39,610 nucleotides of DNA from Gammaproteobacteria bacterium (GTDB lineage: Bacteria > Pseudomonadota > Gammaproteobacteria > Steroidobacterales > Steroidobacteraceae): NCBI GenBank assembly GCA_004297335.1, contig SCUD01000069.1, positions 1 through 39,610 of the forward strand. The letters run 5' to 3'. Position numbers and translations under genes: made by a program. A model generated the notes under the pieces. It was not told where the DNA came from, made no database searches, and saw nothing but the letters and a program-made list of their open reading frames with translations. Below are positions 31,557 through 39,610 of this stretch, one piece after another. Within the stretch, counting starts at the first letter, position 1. Every line of letters starts with the position of its first letter.

Positions 31557-32204
31557 TCAGGTCTCGACGGCCCAGGCCTGCTCGATGAACTCGTTCACGC
31601 CAGCCGCCGCGAAGCGCTCGCTCGGCGACTCCGTACGTTCGCCGAGCAGGCGGATACGCCCGAAATCGCCGAAAAGTCTCGCGACTTCGTCACTGCTGAC
31701 GGCCCACGGCGGACCCTTGAGGCGCGACTGGTCGTAGTCGAACACGATGACCAGCAGGCGACCGCCCAACCGCAGCAGGCGCCGGTAGCTCGCGACCAGA
31801 CGCACGCGATCGGCGGGCGCAACGGCTACGAGCGCGGCCCGATCATAAATGCCATCCACCTGCCCGCCGGCGTGGTCTGGCTCCACCAGCAGCGCATCGC
31901 CCTCCAGGATCGTCAGCTGCGGAACCGCATGGGTCCTGAACGGCCCGGCCCTGGCCGTGACCGGGGTTTCACCGAGTTCCCCGAACAACTCGGCGATCGC
32001 CTGGCCGACGAATTCGCTGCCGACGACCACATGCCCGCGCCGGCGCAGGAAGGCAAGGTCGGTGGACTTGCCGCACAGCGGCACATAGATTCGCTGGAGG
32101 CCGTCGAACAACGACGCATGCGCGAGCAGCAGCTCGTTCGGGTGTGGCTGGTGAAAGCCGATCTGCCGGGTGGTCCAGCGTTCCTGCCAGAATGCTTGCT
32201 CCAC
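31557..32204 (-). CDS. tpm: Thiopurine S-methyltransferase
   Basis: A 215-residue protein with the TPMT pattern from its first residues: FWQERWTTRQIGFHQPHPNELL, VPLCGKSTDLAFL (SAM site, about residues 41-53), YDRAALVAV and GRLLVIVFDYDQSRLKGPPW. Bacterial Tpm proteins methylate thiols and also selenium or tellurium oxyanions. GTG at 32204 is used as start, with a GAGAGGGT ribosome-binding site just upstream. It is 25 bases downstream of the PhlG-like gene and could be the last gene of that operon. Confidence 0.88.
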   Translation of the reverse strand: MEQAFWQERWTTRQIGFHQPHPNELLLAHASLFDGLQRIYVPLCGKSTDLAFLRRRGHVVVGSEFVGQAIAELFGELGETPVTARAGPFRTHAVPQLTILEGDALLVEPDHAGGQVDGIYDRAALVAVAPADRVRLVASYRRLLRLGGRLLVIVFDYDQSRLKGPPWAVSSDEVARLFGDFGRIRLLGERTESPSERFAAAGVNEFIEQAWAVET

Positions 32205-32229
32205 GACCCTCTCCTCACCCGACCACTGA

Positions 32230-32880
32230 TCACCCGGCCTTCACGGCCGGCGGACTATCCGGACGAATATACCGGTAACGCGCTGCCCGCCCCTGTCCCT
32301 CGACGGACAGGTCCGCAAAGGGATTGCGCCGCACATCGGTGACGACCTTGTAGAGCTTATAGAGTTCCGGCAGGAATACAGCCCAGTTGGCCACCTCCTG
32401 CGCGGCGTGCGCCGCCCAGATGCGGCCGGCCTCCTCGTTCTCCGGGCGGCGCGCACCGATCGCGCTGGACTTGCCGACGACGCCATAGTCGGTCTTCTGC
32501 CACTGGTGCAACCGGTAGCCCATCGGATCCGGATTGGCCAGGCACTCCTCGCCGAGACCGAGGCCGGCGACGAGGGTCACGTGCTCGAGGACGATATAGT
32601 CACGGACCTGTGCCGGGACCTCATCCAGCGCCTCGAAGCGGATATACAGGTTCTGGCGCCGGCCATCGTCCCAGGTCTGCGGCGCGATGTGGATCGAGCC
32701 GATCGGGTTTCCATGCCGCGGGGCCACGGCCCACTGCAGGGATTCGTGCTGCTCCGGGTGCCAGAGGATGATGCCCTTCTCCATGTTGCTCCAGAACCAG
32801 TCGAGCATGTGCGCGGTAACGTCCTCGAGCTGCCAGTCGATGTGGGTGGCGACTCCATCGTACGAAACCTGGTATTTCAT
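32230..32880 (-). CDS. DAPG-hydrolase (PhlG)-like metallo-hydrolase
   Basis: A 216-residue protein resembling the DAPG hydrolase family: WFWSNMEKGIILWHPEQH (28-45), IVLEHVTLVAG, and a C-terminal HxxxE pair His158-Glu162 in AAHAAQE before VANWAVFLPELYKLY. In PhlG such His and Glu residues bind zinc and cleave a C-C bond of 2,4-diacetylphloroglucinol. It is shorter than PhlG. It may hydrolyse another acyl-aromatic or beta-diketone compound. ATG 32880 is the start; the frame runs on to 32922 without support. Confidence 0.6.
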   Translation of the reverse strand: MKYQVSYDGVATHIDWQLEDVTAHMLDWFWSNMEKGIILWHPEQHESLQWAVAPRHGNPIGSIHIAPQTWDDGRRQNLYIRFEALDEVPAQVRDYIVLEHVTLVAGLGLGEECLANPDPMGYRLHQWQKTDYGVVGKSSAIGARRPENEEAGRIWAAHAAQEVANWAVFLPELYKLYKVVTDVRRNPFADLSVEGQGRAARYRYIRPDSPPAVKAG

Positions 32881-32905
32881 GGAATGTTCCTTGTTGCTGC
32901 GGCGA

Positions 32906-33649
32906 TCAGAAAACCACGCCACCGTCCACGTTCAGGATCTGTCCGGTCATGAAGCTGGCCTCCTCGGAAGTCAGGAAGACCAGGGCTCCGCACAGATCCT
33001 CCGGCACCCCGGTGCGCTTCAACAGCTGTCGCTCGCAGACGGCATCAAAGAGAGCCTGCGGCAGGTTCTTCGCCGAGGACGGCGTGCGGGTCAGCCCCGG
33101 TGAGATGCCGTTGACCGTGATGCCCGCGGGCCCGAGCTCGGCAGCGAGCGCCCGCACCAGGCCAATGCCGGCCATCTTGGTAATCACATAGCCGGCAAAT
33201 CCGGGCATCGGACTGCCGGTGGTACTCGAGGTGATCTGCACGATGCGCCCCCAACCGCGGCTCGCCATGCCCGGCGCAAACTGCTGGGCCAGGATCAGCG
33301 CAGCCTCGACATTGACCGCCTCGAAGCGGCGGAACTGCGCGAGCGTCAGCTCGGCGAATGGAACGAGCGGCATGTGCGCGGCATTGTTGACGAGAATATC
33401 GCAGCGGCCGAATCGGTCCTGCACCTCCCCGGCCAGGCGCATCACCGCCCCGGCGTCGGCGAGATCGACGGCTGCCGCGTACGCCTTGCGGCCCATGGCC
33501 TCGATGCGCAGGGCGACGGCATCCGCCGGCGCGACGTCGACCAGCGCGATGTCGCAGCCTTCCGCCGCCAGCCGGCAGGCGAAATGGCTGCCGAGCGCCC
33601 CGGCTGCACCGGTGACGACCGCCACTCGATCCCGGAGGCCGCGGCTCAT
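32906..33649 (-). CDS. Short-chain dehydrogenase/reductase
   Basis: A 247-residue classical SDR: cofactor motif TGAAGALG (GxxxGxG), NNAA, a Ser in QITSSTTG, catalytic Tyr-x3-Lys in GYVITK, and a Rossmann C-terminus FMTGQILNVDGGVVF. NAD(P)H specificity is not evident. Its ATG at 33649 overlaps the FAD-enzyme stop, so the two are translationally coupled. It probably oxidises or reduces an intermediate of the same pathway. Confidence 0.85.
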   Translation of the reverse strand: MSRGLRDRVAVVTGAAGALGSHFACRLAAEGCDIALVDVAPADAVALRIEAMGRKAYAAAVDLADAGAVMRLAGEVQDRFGRCDILVNNAAHMPLVPFAELTLAQFRRFEAVNVEAALILAQQFAPGMASRGWGRIVQITSSTTGSPMPGFAGYVITKMAGIGLVRALAAELGPAGITVNGISPGLTRTPSSAKNLPQALFDAVCERQLLKRTGVPEDLCGALVFLTSEEASFMTGQILNVDGGVVF

Positions 33650-35535
33650 GGACGACCCTCCCGGGTGCGGCGGTCGCGACGAAACGGCAAGGTGAATAGG
33701 AACAGCAGGCGCCGCCATCCGAGCAACCGCAGACCGGCCCGCGCCTCACCGGGCCCGAGTTTCACGACCATCGGCAGGGTGCCGAAACCCTTGCCCTTGA
33801 CCAGCAACGCGTTGCCCTCGCGCTCCAGCGCCTGGATGTCCATCAGTTCGCGCTCGTCCGGCCCCCGCAGCTGCAGGCCTGGCCGGCTGGCAGCCTCCGC
33901 GGACGCGGCCTTCGCCGCCGTGGGCGGGCGAGGTGCGTCGTCACGGGCACCGGCGACCATGCGCTCGAAATCCATGCCGAGATCCCCGAACATCTGGATC
34001 GCCGTCGCCCGGCCGGCGCCATAGACGCCGCCGCCCGGATGCATGAAGGGCCCGACCAGGTACAGGCGCTCGACGCCGGGTACGCGGAACTGGCCGAGAT
34101 CCGATGTCGGCCGGTGACCGGCGCTCTGGTAGAAATAGGGCGCGACGCCGTGCACGTCGCCGCGCACCATGCTGTTCGGCGAATTGCGCTCGAGGTCGAC
34201 CGGCGAGAACACCGTGCGCGCGATGATGTTGTCGCTGCCGAGGCTCGGCGTGAAGTGCCGGCAGGCGGCCAGACTCAGGTCGGCAAACTCCTCCTTGTAT
34301 TCGTCCCAGCGTGCCGAACCACCATCGGCGAGTTCATAGGGCGCAAAAGTGATGCCGTGGAACAGGCCACGGCCGGGCGGCACCCGGGTCGGGTCGCCGA
34401 GGCTCTCGTCCCCGCCCGCTACCAGCCGGCGTGTGCTGACCCGCCCCTGCCGCAGTGCATCGAAGTCCGCGAGCATATCCCGCAAGCTGTCGGTCTGCAG
34501 CAGCTCGAGCATGGTCGCGCGCCCGGCGTCCTCTCCGGCATGGAAACGAACCGGTCCGCGCAAGTCGTAGTGGCTGGTGAACAGGCTGAACGGAGCGAGC
34601 GAAGTACGCTCCGCGCGCTGCAGCACCGCCGCCGGAATACCTTCGACGAACTGCCGCAGGCGCTGCGGGTGAATCGCACCGATGACCGCATCGCGGGCGC
34701 GGATCTGCTCGCCGTCGGCCAGTTCGACTCCCGCCGCGCGTCCGCCGGACACGAGGATCCGACGCACCTCGGCGTCGCAGCGGACCTCGCCACCATGACT
34801 CTCGATGCAGCGGACCAGCGCCTCGCTCAGCTTGCCGCTGCCGCCGACCGGCTGCGAAACACCATAGGTATGCATGATCCCCGGCATCAGGAACAGTCCC
34901 ATGCCCGTGCCGAGTTCGTCCGGCATCTGCAGGTTCTCGGAGACGAGGCGCAACAGGTGGATCTTGAGCTTGTCGCTCTCGAACAGCTGGTTGGCAAGCT
35001 CCAGGCTGCTGCGCTGCATCGCGTCGAGCAGCTCGCGGCCCTCATCGTTCTGGTCGAGCAGCGCCACCATCTCGCCGAGCGGCGGCGGTGGTGCATACAG
35101 CCCCGCCATGAACATCGGCAGGATGCTGGCACTGTGGGTCGCGAAGCGCCGGTAGGCCTCGGCATCGCGCGGCGATACGCCGGCAATGGACTCGCAGGCC
35201 CGGTCCAGGTTGCGATAGCTGATGATCGTGCTCTGGTCCGGGAAGATCGTCGCGTGCGGCACGTCGGAGTAGCGGTACTGCAGGCCATGGCGCGCGAACA
35301 GCCCGAGCTCGTCGCTGCGGATGAGCGGATTGCCCTGGATCATGATGTGCACGCTGGAATGCTCGTCGTGCCAGTAGCCGGGCGTCCCGAGCTCGCGGGT
35401 CACGACCCCGCCTCCGGGCCAGGCCTTGCGCTCCAGCACCAGGACCTTCTTCCCGGCCCGGGCCAGATAAGCTGCGGCCGTGAGGCCATTGTGGCCGGCT
35501 CCCATCGCGACGACATCGTAGTCCCTGGTATTCAC
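33646..35535 (-). CDS. Phytoene desaturase-like FAD oxidoreductase
   Basis: A 629-residue protein with an N-terminal FAD-binding motif (VAMGAGHNGLTAAAYLARAGKKVLVLE) and a phytoene-desaturase/amine-oxidase-like domain ending near VPGVERLYLVGPFMHPGGGVYGAGR, the second FAD region. Beyond about residue 530 an extra C-terminal tail contains a compact motif (EREGNALLVKGKGFGTLPMVV) before a basic end, longer than in typical homologues. GTG 35535 is preferred, with GGAGAGAGG upstream; the frame up to 36111 lies within the MFS gene. It likely desaturates or oxidises the pathway's hydrophobic substrate. Confidence 0.78.
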   Translation of the reverse strand: MNTRDYDVVAMGAGHNGLTAAAYLARAGKKVLVLERKAWPGGGVVTRELGTPGYWHDEHSSVHIMIQGNPLIRSDELGLFARHGLQYRYSDVPHATIFPDQSTIISYRNLDRACESIAGVSPRDAEAYRRFATHSASILPMFMAGLYAPPPPLGEMVALLDQNDEGRELLDAMQRSSLELANQLFESDKLKIHLLRLVSENLQMPDELGTGMGLFLMPGIMHTYGVSQPVGGSGKLSEALVRCIESHGGEVRCDAEVRRILVSGGRAAGVELADGEQIRARDAVIGAIHPQRLRQFVEGIPAAVLQRAERTSLAPFSLFTSHYDLRGPVRFHAGEDAGRATMLELLQTDSLRDMLADFDALRQGRVSTRRLVAGGDESLGDPTRVPPGRGLFHGITFAPYELADGGSARWDEYKEEFADLSLAACRHFTPSLGSDNIIARTVFSPVDLERNSPNSMVRGDVHGVAPYFYQSAGHRPTSDLGQFRVPGVERLYLVGPFMHPGGGVYGAGRATAIQMFGDLGMDFERMVAGARDDAPRPPTAAKAASAEAASRPGLQLRGPDERELMDIQALEREGNALLVKGKGFGTLPMVVKLGPGEARAGLRLLGWRRLLFLFTLPFRRDRRTREGRP

Positions 35536-36758
35536 CGCACCTCTCTCCAGCGATTCCGGCCGAACGCCACGAGCAGCACGATCATCGCGCAGGGCAGCAG
35601 CACCGAACCCATCAGCCAGATTGCCTGCGACAAGCCGTCGACCCATTTCGATATGCCGACAACGACCAGCGGTGTGATGAACTGCCCGAAGAAGAAGGCC
35701 GCCATCCAGGCACCGGTGCCGAGAGCGCGGTGCTCCTGGGTCAGGTGGCACATGTTCCAGCACAGCAGGGTTGGCAGCAGGATGCCCGCACCGAGGCCGT
35801 TGAGCAGCGCTCCCGCAACGACACCGGTGAAGGTCGCGGCCAGTCCCGCGAGCAGGAACCCGGCTCCGCAGATACACAGTGCGATACCGAGACGTGCCGC
35901 CGTCGCCGCCCGGACCCGCAGCAGCAGCCGGAACAGCAGCGAACCCGTCACGACGGCGATCTGGGCGGCAGCGGCAACCATACCGATGGTTCTCGGCGAG
36001 GTCACGCCGACGCCACCCAGCAGGTAGCCGATATGGACCTGGATGGCCATGAACACCACGGCCCCGACCAGCGTGACGGTACAGATGCCGGCCAGCCGCG
36101 TGGTGCTCCACGGTACTTCGGCGGTACCGTGCTGCGCTGCGGATTCGGCGGTCCCGGATCGCTGCGACGGCTCGCGCAGCAGCCAGATCGCCGCCGGCGC
36201 CAGCAGCAGGCTGAGCGTGTAGACGGAATACGGGGCGCGCCAGCCCAGTTCGCCGAGTGCGCCCCCGACGGCCATGAAAATCACGGCCGACGTGGATGCA
36301 AACGTCGTGTTGAGCGCGAGATAGCGCTCGCGCTCAACACCATGGAAATAGTCGCCGATCAGGGCCGTGCAGCAGGTCATGATCAGGGCCTCGTTGAGCC
36401 CCACGCCCAGCCGGGACGCCAGGATCGCGTGCAGCGAGTCCAGCCACAGCGGCGCCGTTCCAAACACCGAATACACGAACAGGCCACCGACCAGCAGCCG
36501 CTTGCGCCCGACTCGATCGGCAATGGCCCCGACGAACAGCGACAGCGCAGCGACGACCAGGCTGGGTGCCGTCAACGAGACGGGAACCAGGAACTCCACC
36601 CCCGGCACCGCCGCAAAGTGCGCCTGCATGTCCGGCAGGATCGGCGCAACCAGCACGACCGCGAGCGTGGACATGCAGCCGCACAGCAGCAGCAGGTACG
36701 CCTGCGCCGGGCCCGGCCGCCATGTACCGACGGCCGGCACAGGCGACTCAGCCGGCAT
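35532..36758 (-). CDS. Major facilitator superfamily transporter
   Basis: A 408-residue, 12-helix MFS protein. The loop 2-3 motif is GAIADRVGRKRLLVGG (about residues 77-92) and the N-terminal half includes LVAPILPDM. It shows no closer match to a specific subfamily. Probably imports the substrate, or exports a product, of the operon. ATG 36758 lies within the last 11 bases of the EthD gene, and its stop overlaps the FAD-enzyme start by 4 bases. Confidence 0.85.
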   Translation of the reverse strand: MPAESPVPAVGTWRPGPAQAYLLLLCGCMSTLAVVLVAPILPDMQAHFAAVPGVEFLVPVSLTAPSLVVAALSLFVGAIADRVGRKRLLVGGLFVYSVFGTAPLWLDSLHAILASRLGVGLNEALIMTCCTALIGDYFHGVERERYLALNTTFASTSAVIFMAVGGALGELGWRAPYSVYTLSLLLAPAAIWLLREPSQRSGTAESAAQHGTAEVPWSTTRLAGICTVTLVGAVVFMAIQVHIGYLLGGVGVTSPRTIGMVAAAAQIAVVTGSLLFRLLLRVRAATAARLGIALCICGAGFLLAGLAATFTGVVAGALLNGLGAGILLPTLLCWNMCHLTQEHRALGTGAWMAAFFFGQFITPLVVVGISKWVDGLSQAIWLMGSVLLPCAMIVLLVAFGRNRWREVR

Positions 36759-37614
36759 GCCTGCCTCCTGCCACCGGCGCCAAGTTCCAGTCGCTGAGGC
36801 CCTGCCGGAATATCGCGGCCTCGAGGCTTGCCGGATTCAGGATCGCCGGCTGCGGGCTGCTGTCGGCACCCCGGGTGTAGTCATAGATGACTCTCTCCGT
36901 CGTCACCATCGAGAAGGAGCGGCCAGCGTCCACAAGTCCAGCCTCGCTGTTCCGGACAGCTCCCAGGATTGCGGGATCGTGGCGCAGTCTGCTGAGGTCG
37001 TCCACCGTATCGAACCAGAATTCCTCCACTCCGTCGTAGTCGTTGACCTCGCCGTGCTCGAAGATCGAGCCACGGAAGAAGCTGCGGTCGAATTCGAGCG
37101 CCCGGTTCTGCACGTACCGGCGGAGCCTGGCCGGCCCGACACTGGCCGCCAGCACGGCGGCTGCGTGACTGCCGCGCCAGCGCGCATTGAACCCGGCGCT
37201 GGACAGCCGCGAGTCGCGTTTCAGGAAGTGGATCAGCTTGACGCCACCGCAGCGGAATCCGGAGGCCTCGTGCAGCACCTCGCCCTCCATCAGCTGCAGC
37301 ACGAACTCCCTGTCGCCGAAAACGTGTGGCTGCATTCGGGCCACGTAGTCGCTGGCGCGCACCGCGGTCGCCATCTGCTCGAGGCTGTCCAGCCAGTGGT
37401 CGGCCATGTTGTCCCAGGCCATCGGCGACAGCGGGTGCAGCAGCCTGTCGTCGTCGATCCCGGAAATCGAAAAGTGCTGGACATAGCGCCGGAAGGTCTG
37501 CATCACCGAAGGCGTCGTGACCATCAGCGCCACATGCATGATGCCCCACTCGTAGAAGTAGCGCTCCTGCGTATCTTCGCGCTTCCGACGCCCGGCAATG
37601 ATGAACTTGATCAT
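36748..37614 (-). CDS. Tandem EthD-domain protein
   Basis: A 288-residue protein with two EthD-type dimeric alpha/beta-barrel repeats. The first is residues about 1-100 (MIKFIIAGRRK, RYVQHFSI), the second about 125-230 (VKLIHFLKRDSRL, RRYVQNRALEF, FWFDTVDDL). EthD proteins act in ether or aromatic degradation and as small cyclases or stabilisers in polyketide pathways. A fused pair is less common than the single domain. It begins 5 bases after the upstream gene. The long frame further upstream is a shadow of that gene. Confidence 0.72.
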   Translation of the reverse strand: MIKFIIAGRRKREDTQERYFYEWGIMHVALMVTTPSVMQTFRRYVQHFSISGIDDDRLLHPLSPMAWDNMADHWLDSLEQMATAVRASDYVARMQPHVFGDREFVLQLMEGEVLHEASGFRCGGVKLIHFLKRDSRLSSAGFNARWRGSHAAAVLAASVGPARLRRYVQNRALEFDRSFFRGSIFEHGEVNDYDGVEEFWFDTVDDLSRLRHDPAILGAVRNSEAGLVDAGRSFSMVTTERVIYDYTRGADSSPQPAILNPASLEAAIFRQGLSDWNLAPVAGGRHAG

Positions 37615-37619
37615 GCGCT

Positions 37620-38378
37620 TCACAGGTACCCGCGGGAGTCCCGCCAGAACTCGTCCGCGGGTCGCTCCAGCAGGAACGAGGAGACCAGATCGAGGCCCGG
37701 CTGCACGAACGGATAGTCGTTCCGGGTGGCCCAGGCCGGACGCGTATAACGCGGCGGCGCCTCGAGAACCGCCTGGCGCCAGTCCGCGAAGGACTCGTAC
37801 CAGAGCTCGATCAGCCGGTCCCAGGAGTGCAGCACCGACTCCGGCGCCGGTTGCCGGCCGGGCGGCCATTCGCCCGGCAGCGGAACCCGCCCGGACGCTG
37901 CCCGGAAGCTGAAGAAGCGAAAAAGGCCGGGCTGCCGCAGCACTTCCGGCGCATGGACCTCCAGAAACCAGCGCTCTCCCTCCTCCTTCGCTACTCCAGC
38001 CGGATAGCGCAGCAGCATGAACCAGCGCAGCACTGCCTTTTCGTGCGGCTGGACCCCGCCGCCGAGGAAGTCCTCGGTGGGCTGTACCGGGAAGAAGCCG
38101 GTCGCCACCTTCGGCAGCCGCGGCGGTAGCGTGAATGCCAGGTTGCCCTGCGGGCCGGGCTGCGGCAGCTCGCGCCACCAGCCCTCGGTCACCCGCCAGT
38201 TGAAGTAGCCGAAGCGTCGCGCCTCCGGCGGCGCATCCACCGGCAGCCAGCTGTCGTGACGCTGCAGCCAGGGACCGAAACGCCGGTTGATCTCCGGCGC
38301 ATGGTCGCGGTAATACCAGCGCTCCATGGCCGCCACGTGGTCCATCGGGATGTCGTGCATCACAACGCTTTTCAGCAT
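37620..38378 (-). CDS. Hypothetical protein, possible dimeric alpha/beta-barrel (EthD-like) pair
   Basis: A 252-residue soluble protein. The N-terminal MLKSVVMHDIPMDHVAAMERWYYRDHAPEI and the later RWFLEVHAPEV both have the strand-helix-HAPE pattern of EthD-like barrels, so it may be a diverged tandem barrel. I do not recognise it further. ATG 38378 is used; a GTG at 38387 is alternative. As first gene of the minus-strand operon, it follows a promoter region divergent from the BadH-like gene. Confidence 0.55.
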   Translation of the reverse strand: MLKSVVMHDIPMDHVAAMERWYYRDHAPEINRRFGPWLQRHDSWLPVDAPPEARRFGYFNWRVTEGWWRELPQPGPQGNLAFTLPPRLPKVATGFFPVQPTEDFLGGGVQPHEKAVLRWFMLLRYPAGVAKEEGERWFLEVHAPEVLRQPGLFRFFSFRAASGRVPLPGEWPPGRQPAPESVLHSWDRLIELWYESFADWRQAVLEAPPRYTRPAWATRNDYPFVQPGLDLVSSFLLERPADEFWRDSRGYL

Positions 38379-38516
38379 GGCTGGCACCCGCCGCCTCGTG
38401 GCGATAGGCCATCCTACCGGGTGTCGGTGCGGCGTGGAAATTAACGGCGCTGATGGCGGCCATCATCGCGGTGCATGGCGGTCCGCACTACGCCGCGGTG
38501 ACTTGACCGCCGTGCC

Positions 38517-38534
38517 TGAATGAATCATCATTCA
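38517..38534. promoter_or_regulatory. TetR-type operator candidate over the SDR start region
   Basis: TGAATGA-ATCA-TCATTCA: perfect 7-bp arms and a 4-base spacer, ending 5 bases before the ATG at 38540. It occupies the place of a ribosome-binding site, and no Shine-Dalgarno sequence is visible, so the downstream gene may be leaderless or weakly initiated and blocked directly by the regulator. The rest of 38379-38539 shows no clear promoter boxes. Confidence 0.5.
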
Positions 38535-38539
38535 ACACC

Positions 38540-39304
38540 ATGGACAAGCCCCTCAGCTCACTTTCTGGACAGATCGCCATCGTCACCGGCGCCGCCTCCG
38601 GCATCGGCCGGGCCACCGCCGCGGCCTTCGCCGCCGCCGGCACCCATGTACTGCTCGGGGACATCGCCGAGGCTGCCGGCGAAGCAGCCGCCGCCGAGCT
38701 GCGCGCTGCCGGCGGGCGGGCCGATTTCATCCGCCTCGACGTCACCGACGCGGACTCGATCGCCCGCTTCCGCGACGCCGCGACCCAGCGCGCCGGTGCC
38801 GCGGTGGACATCGTCGTCAACGTCGCCGGCTGGGGGCGCGTGGAGCCGTTCGTGCAGAACACGCCGGAATTCTGGCGCAAGGTCGTCGATTTGAACCTGA
38901 TGGCGCCGATCGCGATCTGCCGTGCCTTCCTCGACCCGATGATCGAGCGCGGTTCCGGGCGCATCGTCAACGTGGCCAGCGATGCCGGCCGTGTCGGCAG
39001 CCTCGGCGAGACGGTCTATGCCGGCGCCAAGGGCGGGGTCATCGCCTTCACCAAGTCGCTGGCGCGCGAAGTCGCGCGTTACAACATCAGCGCCAACTGC
39101 GTCTGCCCGGGTCCGACGGATACGCCGCTGATGGCCGCGGTGCCGGACAAGATCAAGGACGCCTTTTCGCGCGTCACGCCGATGCGCCGCCTGGCGAAGC
39201 CGGAGGAAATCGCCGATGCGATCCTGTTCTTCGCCGGCCCGCAGGCGAACTTCGTCACCGGCCAGGTGCTGTCGGTGAGCGGCGGCCTGACCATGGTTGG
39301 CTGA
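38540..39304 (+). CDS. BadH-like short-chain dehydrogenase
   Basis: A 254-residue classical SDR with [12 protein letters not shown] (cofactor), NVAG, Ser in [11 protein letters not shown], and Tyr-x3-Lys in TVYAGAKGG. The stretch [19 protein letters not shown] is typical of 2-hydroxycyclohexanecarboxyl-CoA dehydrogenase (BadH) and related CoA-ester dehydrogenases in aromatic or alicyclic acid degradation. The next gene encodes an enoyl-CoA hydratase-family enzyme, consistent with a beta-oxidation-like ring pathway. No ribosome-binding site precedes ATG 38540. Confidence 0.78.
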   Translation: MDKPLSSLSGQIAIVTGAASGIGRATAAAFAAAGTHVLLGDIAEAAGEAAAAELRAAGGRADFIRLDVTDADSIARFRDAATQRAGAAVDIVVNVAGWGRVEPFVQNTPEFWRKVVDLNLMAPIAICRAFLDPMIERGSGRIVNVASDAGRVGSLGETVYAGAKGGVIAFTKSLAREVARYNISANCVCPGPTDTPLMAAVPDKIKDAFSRVTPMRRLAKPEEIADAILFFAGPQANFVTGQVLSVSGGLTMVG

Positions 39305-39326
39305 ATATTCCCACGGAGTCCCACTG

Positions 39327-39610
39327 ATGTATCGACTCAAGGCTGCCGAATGGCGCCCACAGCACTTCGGCTGGCAGGTCAGCGATCGCGTTGCGACTGT
39401 CACGCTGAACCGCCCGGAGCGCAAGAACCCGATCACCTTCGAGAGCTACGCTGAGCTCCGGGATACGTTCCATCGCCTGCAGTATGCCGATGACGTGCGC
39501 GCCGTCGTGCTGACCGGCGCCGGCAACAATTTCTGCTCGGGCGGCGACGTGCACGAGATCATCGGGCCGCTGGTCAAGATGGACATGCCCGACCTGCTCT
39601 ATTTCACCCG
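39327..39610 (+). CDS. Enoyl-CoA hydratase/isomerase family (5' part)
   Basis: The first 94 codons of a crotonase-superfamily enzyme, cut by the window end. [17 protein letters not shown] and [19 protein letters not shown] (the oxyanion-hole region) are present. ATG 39327 follows GGAG at 39315-39318, 22 bases after the SDR stop. Probably acts on the CoA ester handled by the preceding dehydrogenase; the exact reaction (hydratase, hydrolase or ring-cleaving) cannot be decided from this part. Confidence 0.85.
   Translation, partial: MYRLKAAEWRPQHFGWQVSDRVATVTLNRPERKNPITFESYAELRDTFHRLQYADDVRAVVLTGAGNNFCSGGDVHEIIGPLVKMDMPDLLYFT

Noticed and set aside
34039-36027. Plus-strand open frame of 662 codons over the FAD-enzyme and MFS genes
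   Set aside because: No motif; the minus strand encodes two coupled recognisable proteins.

Overview
The window is high-GC chromosomal DNA (about 67% GC in host genes by hand count of one line) with densely packed operons. It most likely comes from a gammaproteobacterium. The reasons are a proteobacterial-type dif site, a XafT-like Xer activation factor, a ccmI end, narGHJI, and TonB-receptor and SDR types typical of metabolically versatile gammaproteobacteria. The species cannot be named from the sequence. No rRNA, tRNA or CRISPR array was seen.

Layout. (1) 1-1279: the end of a cytochrome c maturation gene (ccmI) and a MaoC-like hydratase. (2) 1269-3787: a chromosome-dimer-resolution site (dif) overlaps the MaoC stop codon and is followed by a roughly 2.5 kb element. 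The element ends in a second dif-like site with an intact XerC arm but a degenerate XerD arm, and it carries a XafT/DUF3653-like gene. This is the signature of an integrative mobile element exploiting Xer (IMEX), and it places the window at the replication terminus. (3) 3793-9790: five tightly coupled genes: MBOAT acyltransferase, AMP-forming ligase, acyl carrier protein, isocitrate-lyase/PEP-mutase-fold enzyme, and LTA-synthase-like phosphotransferase. Together they look like a Dlt-like envelope-acylation system that makes its own acyl group. (4) 9804-12899: three methyltransferases and a glycosyltransferase, probably glycan-related. (5) 12956-15334: a TonB-dependent receptor with a perfect 17-bp palindromic operator candidate.

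(6) 15564-31319 is a nitrate/NO respiration island. It holds a heme-copper oxidase-like pair (subunit II with an N-terminal cytochrome c and a CuA site; subunit I lacking the active-site Tyr of O2 reductases), a SCO-type copper chaperone, a PAS/GAF/BTAD regulator, a cytochrome c-narGHJI operon, a NarK-type transporter, and a hemerythrin/DUF2249/NnrS-like trio. The heme-copper pair is best read as a putative NO reductase. The same direct repeat, TGTAAG-N5-TGTAAGAG (11-bp period), lies upstream of both the oxidase-like operon and the cytochrome c-nar operon. Direct repeats with this period are what SARP/BTAD regulators bind, so the neighbouring BTAD regulator probably couples the two operons.

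(7) 31320-31556 holds two very large consecutive inverted repeats between convergent genes. (8) 31557-38378 is a minus-strand operon: two EthD-like proteins, an MFS transporter, a phytoene-desaturase-like FAD enzyme, an SDR, a DAPG-hydrolase-like protein, and a thiopurine methyltransferase. It is probably catabolism or detoxification of an aromatic or polyketide-like compound. (9) 38540-39610 has a BadH-like SDR and the start of an enoyl-CoA hydratase, preceded by a TetR-type operator candidate.
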